A stretch of DNA of 41,692 bases from an uncultured Anaerolineaceae bacterium (GTDB taxonomy: Bacteria > Chloroflexota > Anaerolineae > Anaerolineales > Anaerolineaceae): contig CALIHP010000005.1 in assembly GCA_938020565.1 (NCBI GenBank), forward strand, positions 1 through 41,692, in the 5' to 3' direction. The position numbers and the translations under genes were made by a program. Of the stretch, positions 37,397 to 41,692 are shown piece by piece. Every line of letters begins with the position of its first letter. The first letter of the stretch is position 1. A model generated the notes under the pieces. It made no database searches and was not told the origin of the DNA. It saw only the letters and a list, made by a program, of their open reading frames with translations.

Positions 37397-39592
37397 TTAC
37401 TTCTTATCGATCCCGTTGCGATCCAACCAGGCCGATACGTCGGGCGGAAGCGTCGATCCGCCGGAATAGTGAATCGATAGTCCTTCTCCCAGCTCAGAAT
37501 CGGGGGCAAGCTTCGCAATTGCGGTCAGGCTTTGCCCGAATCGCCCGCCGCCATGGGAACAGAACGGAAGGATCGTCTTGCCGGAGAAGTCATAGCTTTC
37601 CAGGAAGGTCGCGACCGGCATGGGGATCGACGCCCACCAGTTGGGATAACCCAGCAGGATCACATCGTATTGATCAATACTTTGGAGAGGGTTGGCGATC
37701 TCAGGCCTTGCCTGCTGGCGCTGATCCGCCTGCGCCTCCATCAGAACCGTGTTGTAGCTTGTGGAATAGGGGTGGGTCAGCGTGATCTCGAACAGGTCCG
37801 CGCCGGTCTGCGCTTGTATTTCGCGGGCAATGCCGCGCGTATTGCCGCCCCAGGAGAAGAACGCGATCAGGATCTTTCCGCCCGCGGTCGCCGGCTGGAC
37901 GGTTTCAACGGCAGTGACAGTACCGGTCATCGCGGCGTTCGCGTTCCGCGCAAGACGCATCCCGAGGTTTGCGGCTGTCAGGGCGGATGGCGCGGCCGCG
38001 CGGTAAGCGCTGCGCATGTTTTTCCCGAAATCGTTCCAGCCTCCGCCGCGATAGACGTGACGGGCTCCGGCGGATATGCCGGTGGGATCGGCGGCGGGCT
38101 GGAGATCATACGCGCCATAATAGTCCCAGCACCATTCATTGACGTTGCCGTGCATATCGTACAGTCCCCATTTATTTTTATAAAAGCTGCCCACGGGAAC
38201 GGTCGTCTGGCGGTAAAGGCCGGGACGGGCTTCCAGAACGGAATCGTTGAAATAGTTTTCCTCGATTTCATAAGGATAATGACCGTAGAAATTAGCATGA
38301 TCCGCGTCCAGCGATTTTCCGGCGTTGAACGGCATGTCCGTTCCGGCACGGCAGGCGTATTCCCATTCGGCCTCGGTCGGCAGCCGGTACCCGTCCGCCG
38401 CGCGATCCCAGGTGACGCTGTTTTCGCTGAACGTGTAAACGGGGGTCAACCCGGCTTCCGTGCTCCTGGCGTTGGCGAAGCGAAGCGCGTCCAGCCATGA
38501 AATACTTTCAACCGGAAGGTCGCCGCCGGTGAAGCTGCTTGGATTTTCTCCCATCAGCCGGATATATTCGGCCTGCGTCGTCTCATGTGGGTCGATGTAG
38601 AACGAGGAGAGGGTTACTTCATGCTGCGTTTCGTCGTCGATCCGCCAGTTTTCAGTTTCCGGACTGCCCATGAGGAACGTGCCGCCGGGAATCAGGATGA
38701 AGCCGTCGCCCGTCTCGTTCGGGTCTATTTGCGCCGCGGCATGCGGTTTCGGCGATGTCCGATTGCTGGCTGGTTCTTCCGCGTGATTGGTTTCGTTCAA
38801 GACGGACGACGTATTTTGTGAAGCGCCCCAGCCGGGAGATACAGATTGGTTATTTTTCATCAGATTTGGAATGACGCCGATCAGGATCGCGATCAGCACG
38901 TATAAAATCGGAATCAACGGATTCTCCGTCGAATCGTTTTTCTTATTCAGGCGGCGAATTAAACGAGCTGTATTGGCGCCGACAAAAGCGAAGAAGAACA
39001 GCTGCGCAAGGTTTTCGAGGAAGACGAGAACGGGCGCCTTCTCATAATCCAGGAACGCGAACGGCGTCCGGAAGAAAATATAATCCGGGATGCCGTTCCG
39101 GATCAGCAGCCACAGACCGATACCGGCGAGCACGGTCAGGACAGCCGGCAGAATTGTCTTTACCGGCCGACCCGGTTTGAGCTTCGCGGTCATCGCCGGA
39201 ACGTGCAGCCCAAGATGCAGCCCCATTAAAATGAATGACCAGAAAGAGAAGGCGAGGTGCATCCGTCGAGCGAAGGAGACGCTTACCATTCCGTAAAGAA
39301 ACGGCGTCGCGTGAGCGCTCATGCTCATCCCGCAGAACGCGGTCAGCGCAATAGACGCCAGCAGCAGCATGTTCACGGTGATTGTGACGATCCGCCAGGC
39401 GTTATACCTCCCTTTGAAGAGCGAGCCATACCACCTGATATTCAAAATATGATGGACGATCAGCATGATCGTCATGCCGACCCCGGTCCATTCATGCAGC
39501 GCCTCGCCCGTCACCTGATACGCCATCAGGCAAAGCAGCAGAACGGTCAGTACTGCGTCAACAATTTTCCTGATGATTTGGTTCTGTTTCAT
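37397..39592 (-). CDS. Three-part fusion: DUF4405 membrane domain - SUMF1-like domain - flavodoxin
   Basis: This 731-aa protein has residues 1-240 as a membrane unit with about six helices and paired His ('IMLIVHHILNIRWY', 'RRMHLAFSFWSFILMGLHLGLH') like DUF4405/cytochrome b-type proteins. Residues about 285-550 are a formylglycine-generating-enzyme-like domain ('GGTFLMGSPETE', 'YRLPTEAEWEYACRAGT', 'GLYDMHGNVNEWCWDYYG', 'RGGGWNDFGKNMRSAYR'), but its end reads 'LGMRLARNA' without the catalytic Cys pair of FGE. Residues about 565-731 are a flavodoxin ('AFFSWGGNTRGIAREI', 'ILLGYPNWWASIPMPVATFLE'). This suggests electron transfer from FMN to haem, with the middle domain outside. It is oriented toward uvrA and has clostridial-like codon use. 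Confidence 0.85.
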   Translation of the reverse strand: MKQNQIIRKIVDAVLTVLLLCLMAYQVTGEALHEWTGVGMTIMLIVHHILNIRWYGSLFKGRYNAWRIVTITVNMLLLASIALTAFCGMSMSAHATPFLYGMVSVSFARRMHLAFSFWSFILMGLHLGLHVPAMTAKLKPGRPVKTILPAVLTVLAGIGLWLLIRNGIPDYIFFRTPFAFLDYEKAPVLVFLENLAQLFFFAFVGANTARLIRRLNKKNDSTENPLIPILYVLIAILIGVIPNLMKNNQSVSPGWGASQNTSSVLNETNHAEEPASNRTSPKPHAAAQIDPNETGDGFILIPGGTFLMGSPETENWRIDDETQHEVTLSSFYIDPHETTQAEYIRLMGENPSSFTGGDLPVESISWLDALRFANARSTEAGLTPVYTFSENSVTWDRAADGYRLPTEAEWEYACRAGTDMPFNAGKSLDADHANFYGHYPYEIEENYFNDSVLEARPGLYRQTTVPVGSFYKNKWGLYDMHGNVNEWCWDYYGAYDLQPAADPTGISAGARHVYRGGGWNDFGKNMRSAYRAAAPSALTAANLGMRLARNANAAMTGTVTAVETVQPATAGGKILIAFFSWGGNTRGIAREIQAQTGADLFEITLTHPYSTSYNTVLMEAQADQRQQARPEIANPLQSIDQYDVILLGYPNWWASIPMPVATFLESYDFSGKTILPFCSHGGGRFGQSLTAIAKLAPDSELGEGLSIHYSGGSTLPPDVSAWLDRNGIDKK

Positions 39593-39610
39593 CGGTTTTC
39601 AGAATCCTTC

Positions 39611-40474
39611 TTAAAGCTTTCCACCGAAGACGGGGAAGAAGCTGGAATCGCCGTAGTTATCGATTCTTTCGACATTCTTTAAAATCTCCATGTCGCTGTC
39701 CGAAATGACGAAGTCCAGTTCTGCGTTGTTCTTCATATGCTCCGGATTTGCCGTTTTCGGCAGGACGACCATACCGAGCTGGATATCATAGCGGATACAA
39801 AGCTGAGGGATCGATACGGCGTACTTTTTCGCCATGTCCGCAATGGCAGGGATCCGCAGCGCTTCGCCGTGGGCAACGGGACTGTAGGCTTCCATGACGA
39901 TTCCCCTGCCCTGGCAGTATTCGATCAGGTCCAGCGGCGTATTGGCAATATGGCAAAGCACCTGATTGACCATCGGCTTCACTTCCGCATGGCTCCAGAT
40001 ATTTTCGATATCCTCTTTGAGAAAATTCGAGACTCCGACAGCGCGAAGCTTTCCGGCCTGGTACGCATCGGTCAGCGCACGCCATGCCTCAAGGTTTCCT
40101 TCATAGTACCGGTCGTCTGACTGATTGACCTCAGCCCATGGCTGCGGGCAGTGGATGATCATCATGTCGATATAATCCAATTCCATCGTGCGGAGCGATT
40201 TATCGATCCCGTCCGCCGCCGTGCGGTAATCCTTATGCTCTGCGGCGACCTTTGTCGTTACGAACAGCTTTTCCCGGCTGACGCCGCAGGTCCGGATCGC
40301 TTCTCCGACGCCGCGTTCGTTGGCATACGCCTGCGCCGTGTCGATATGTGTATAGCCGATCTCAACAGCGGCTCTCACGGCTTCAGCAACCTGATCATCG
40401 CCGATCAGCCATGTTCCGAGCGCCAGCTGTGGGATTTCAACCCCGTTAGACAGTTTCATGATTTTGTTGAACAT
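39611..40474 (-). CDS. Aldo/keto reductase
   Basis: At 287 aa it is of normal AKR length. The catalytic tetrad is present: D45 and Y50 in 'HIDTAQAYANE', K75 in 'VTTKV', and H108 in 'MIIHCPQP'. The NADPH-binding end is 'VVLPKTANPEHMKNN', with 'AVGVSNF' in the middle. It reduces aldehydes or ketones with NAD(P)H; the substrate is not visible from sequence. It lies 18 nt upstream of the fusion gene and 29 nt downstream of tetR, all leftward, so the three probably form one transcript under the TetR promoter. GGAGGA precedes the ATG. Confidence 0.93.
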   Translation of the reverse strand: MFNKIMKLSNGVEIPQLALGTWLIGDDQVAEAVRAAVEIGYTHIDTAQAYANERGVGEAIRTCGVSREKLFVTTKVAAEHKDYRTAADGIDKSLRTMELDYIDMMIIHCPQPWAEVNQSDDRYYEGNLEAWRALTDAYQAGKLRAVGVSNFLKEDIENIWSHAEVKPMVNQVLCHIANTPLDLIEYCQGRGIVMEAYSPVAHGEALRIPAIADMAKKYAVSIPQLCIRYDIQLGMVVLPKTANPEHMKNNAELDFVISDSDMEILKNVERIDNYGDSSFFPVFGGKL

Positions 40475-40503
40475 CGGTTTTTCCTCCTGATATGAGTTCG
40501 ATT

Positions 40504-41160
40504 TTATGGCAGCATTCTTAGCAGAGCTGATTTTACGAGTTCTTTAATCGTGGTCCTGGGATGCGCGATTCCCGCCTGGTCCATGGCCTCGATCTGCTTT
40601 TCGGTCGCAAAAGCGTAAGGGTAGACTCCGTGCAGAAACGGCAGGAACGTAAATACGAACGACTGAATTTCCCGCTCCGGCATATGCGGATAACAGGCGC
40701 CGATCAGGTTCGCCAGCTCGTCTCTTGACCTGCCGTATGCGGTTTTGAAACTGACCAGCCTTTCGATCCGACTGTTTCCTTCAACGTCGTACAGATTGAC
40801 AGAAAGGAGTTTAAGAAGGAACTTCCTCTTTTCCAGCGTTTCGCCGATTTTTTCCGCAAGGATGGCTCGATCCGACCGGGCCGCCTCGGCGCGCAGTCCC
40901 CGCAGCTCTTCCGTCCAGAGAACGTATTCCCTTTCAAAGAGCGCGAGAAAAATTTCTTCTTTAGATTCAAAATAATTATAAATACTCGGACGCGAAAAGG
41001 AAATCTCTTTCCCGATCTCTTTGAGCGTGATTTCTCTGAAGCTCATAGTCCGGTAGAGCTTCTCACAGGCGTTGATAATCTCCTCCCGCCGTTCGGCAAT
41101 CATTTCAGGCGATCCCTTCGTCACGGCCTCCCCTTTTTCTGCGGTACGATACGCTGACAT
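40504..41160 (-). CDS. TetR-family transcriptional regulator
   Basis: The longest form is 218 aa. The N-terminal helix-turn-helix is typical ('FREITLKEIGKEISFSRPSIYNYFESKEEIFLALFERE'), and the C-terminal ligand domain has no recognised family. ATG 41160 is only about 9 nt from the predicted start site. ATG 41103 has AAGGGA 9 nt upstream and gives MIAERREEIINACEK, a more usual length of lead-in before the HTH, so it may be the true start. It heads the leftward tetR - aldo/keto reductase - fusion unit and probably represses it through the TGACA-N3-TGTCA site over the -35 box. Confidence 0.9.
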   Translation of the reverse strand: MSAYRTAEKGEAVTKGSPEMIAERREEIINACEKLYRTMSFREITLKEIGKEISFSRPSIYNYFESKEEIFLALFEREYVLWTEELRGLRAEAARSDRAILAEKIGETLEKRKFLLKLLSVNLYDVEGNSRIERLVSFKTAYGRSRDELANLIGACYPHMPEREIQSFVFTFLPFLHGVYPYAFATEKQIEAMDQAGIAHPRTTIKELVKSALLRMLP

Positions 41161-41175
41161 TGTGTCAATATGTGT

Positions 41176-41204
41176 ATTATACAGGATTGCTGACAGCGTG
41201 TCAA
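41176..41204 (-). promoter_or_regulatory. Consensus promoter with TetR operator candidate
   Basis: Minus strand TTGACA (41199-41204), 17-nt spacer, TATAAT (41176-41181): perfect boxes. TGACA-GCG-TGTCA (41191-41203) is a palindrome over the -35, and a second ATTG-TGT-CAAT motif (41159-41169) lies at the start codon. This layout suits autorepression. Confidence 0.82.
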
Positions 41205-41233
41205 TACCGAAAGCCTGGTCAGATCGGATATCG

Positions 41234-41248
41234 GAATATGTTTAAGCC
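41234..41248. repeat. 15-bp direct repeat, right copy, near an IS end
   Basis: GAATATGTTTAAGCC matches 34674-34688. It lies about 40 nt beyond the transposase stop, where an IS terminal repeat is expected; read leftward it ends GGCTTAAACA, a possible CA-type end. 41161-41288 holds no other gene. Confidence 0.55.
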
Positions 41249-41288
41249 AGGATTCTTCATGTTGATTTGTTGGTTTGTCAATGATGCG

Positions 41289-41692
41289 TTACAAGTTTGA
41301 AAGATGAATCTTAAGGAACTGAGAAGGGGAAAGCCAGGCGAGAGGACGCATCGGGAAATTGTTGTACCAATGGTTATGAACCTTCAGTTGTTTCTTAAAA
41401 TCGTTTAGCGAATAGAAACGATGAGTTGCGTAAAAGTACTCATTATCTTTACGGTGTGAACGTTCGACCTTACCGTTATGACGAGGGGTATAGGGACGAA
41501 TGAGTTTGTGGACGATGCCACGCTGTTTGAGCAGCTGCTCAAACAGCGTGGGGCGATCGCGATTCGAGGTAAATCGGTTTGTGAATTCGGTTCCGTTATC
41601 TGTTTGAACGCATTCAACCTTGAATTTGAAGGCTTTAAGCATATTCTCCAGGAAGACAGCAGAGGAAAAGGTACTCAGCTCATCGAAGCCTT
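41289..41692 (-). mobile_element. DDE transposase (rve-type, IS481/IS3-like), C-terminal part
   Basis: The frame is open to the right edge of the window, so only the last 134 codons are seen. Motifs of the integrase core are clear: 'VECVQTDNGTEFTNRF' with the second catalytic Asp, 'IVHKLIRPYTPRHNGKVERSHRK' with the catalytic Glu, and the final 'WYNNFPMRPLAWLSPSQFL'. The first Asp lies beyond the edge. The pattern fits IS481-like or IS3-like elements. The stop codon is intact, so the element may be complete; a contig often breaks at such repeats. Confidence 0.9.

Noticed and set aside
38700..39300. Possible ferric reductase identity of the membrane part of the fusion
   Set aside because: His pairs are present, but no NAD/FAD reductase module follows; DUF4405-like is the safer call.
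1..41692. tRNA and rRNA genes
   Set aside because: None recognised: no TTCRANY-type T-loop with a matching acceptor stem was seen in the gaps, and almost all other DNA is coding.

Overview
The window looks like a chromosomal piece of an anaerobic, moderately GC-rich member of the Chloroflexota (Anaerolineae-like). This is an inference from protein style. The signs are a 'GLVEY' Flp-type pilin, a primase with a CFGAC zinc knuckle, many lipoproteins with Thr/Pro-rich linkers, dynamin-like and GT-C membrane proteins, and a dnaG-rpoD pair. Both window edges cut mobile or defence genes: an Abi_2-type gene at the left and a DDE transposase at the right.

Layout. 1-850 holds a partial Abi-family gene and a phage terminase remnant. 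887-2634 holds a possible 55-aa ORF, then a compact pilin-comF-hpf run closed by a terminator. 2803-5448 holds a GH51-like protein that seems to lack its nucleophile, and an exported ConA-like protein. 5683-8359 holds efp, with a strong terminator, and ftsH. 8517-11170 holds an M28/QC-like peptidase coupled to a dynamin-like GTPase, which converges on and overlaps a GT-C membrane protein. 12606-16720 holds dnaG, rpoD and a degenerate Nudix protein. 22904-27516 holds RNase D, a small membrane protein and valS behind a T-box leader.

The most interesting region is the leftward operon 21531-16785. It encodes an NTF2-like lipoprotein, an unlisted 33-aa membrane microprotein ending WIYQGF, an MBOAT acyltransferase, a DltD-like SGNH protein, an unusual SGNH protein with GDC instead of GDS, and an acyl carrier protein. 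This has the parts of the Dlt (teichoic acid D-alanylation) machine, including a DltX-like microprotein, but no DltA. I read it as an envelope-polymer O-acylation system with an unknown acyl group and target. Two further GDC paralogues, lipoproteins that have also lost the catalytic His, lie at 21638-22789 and 33420-34481.

31466-27572 is a zinc-uptake operon: a Fur-family regulator, a ZnuA with a very long His/Asp tract, ZnuC, ZnuB and a YcgQ/DUF1980-like lipoprotein. A near-consensus promoter sits in front of it, followed directly by a 33-bp palindromic operator. 31667-34481 holds rightward exported proteins: a parvulin-like foldase, a membrane-anchored beta-sandwich protein and an SGNH-like lipoprotein.

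34.67-41.25 kb looks acquired. It holds a UvrA2-like ABC protein, a DUF4405-SUMF1-flavodoxin fusion, an aldo/keto reductase and a TetR regulator. Its codon use resembles Clostridia, a 15-bp direct repeat flanks it, and an IS transposase lies next to it. Just left of it is a leftward consensus promoter followed by two terminator hairpins and no ORF, a candidate small RNA. Several genes in the window have a -10 box only 6-9 nt from the ATG, which suggests leaderless transcription is common in this organism.
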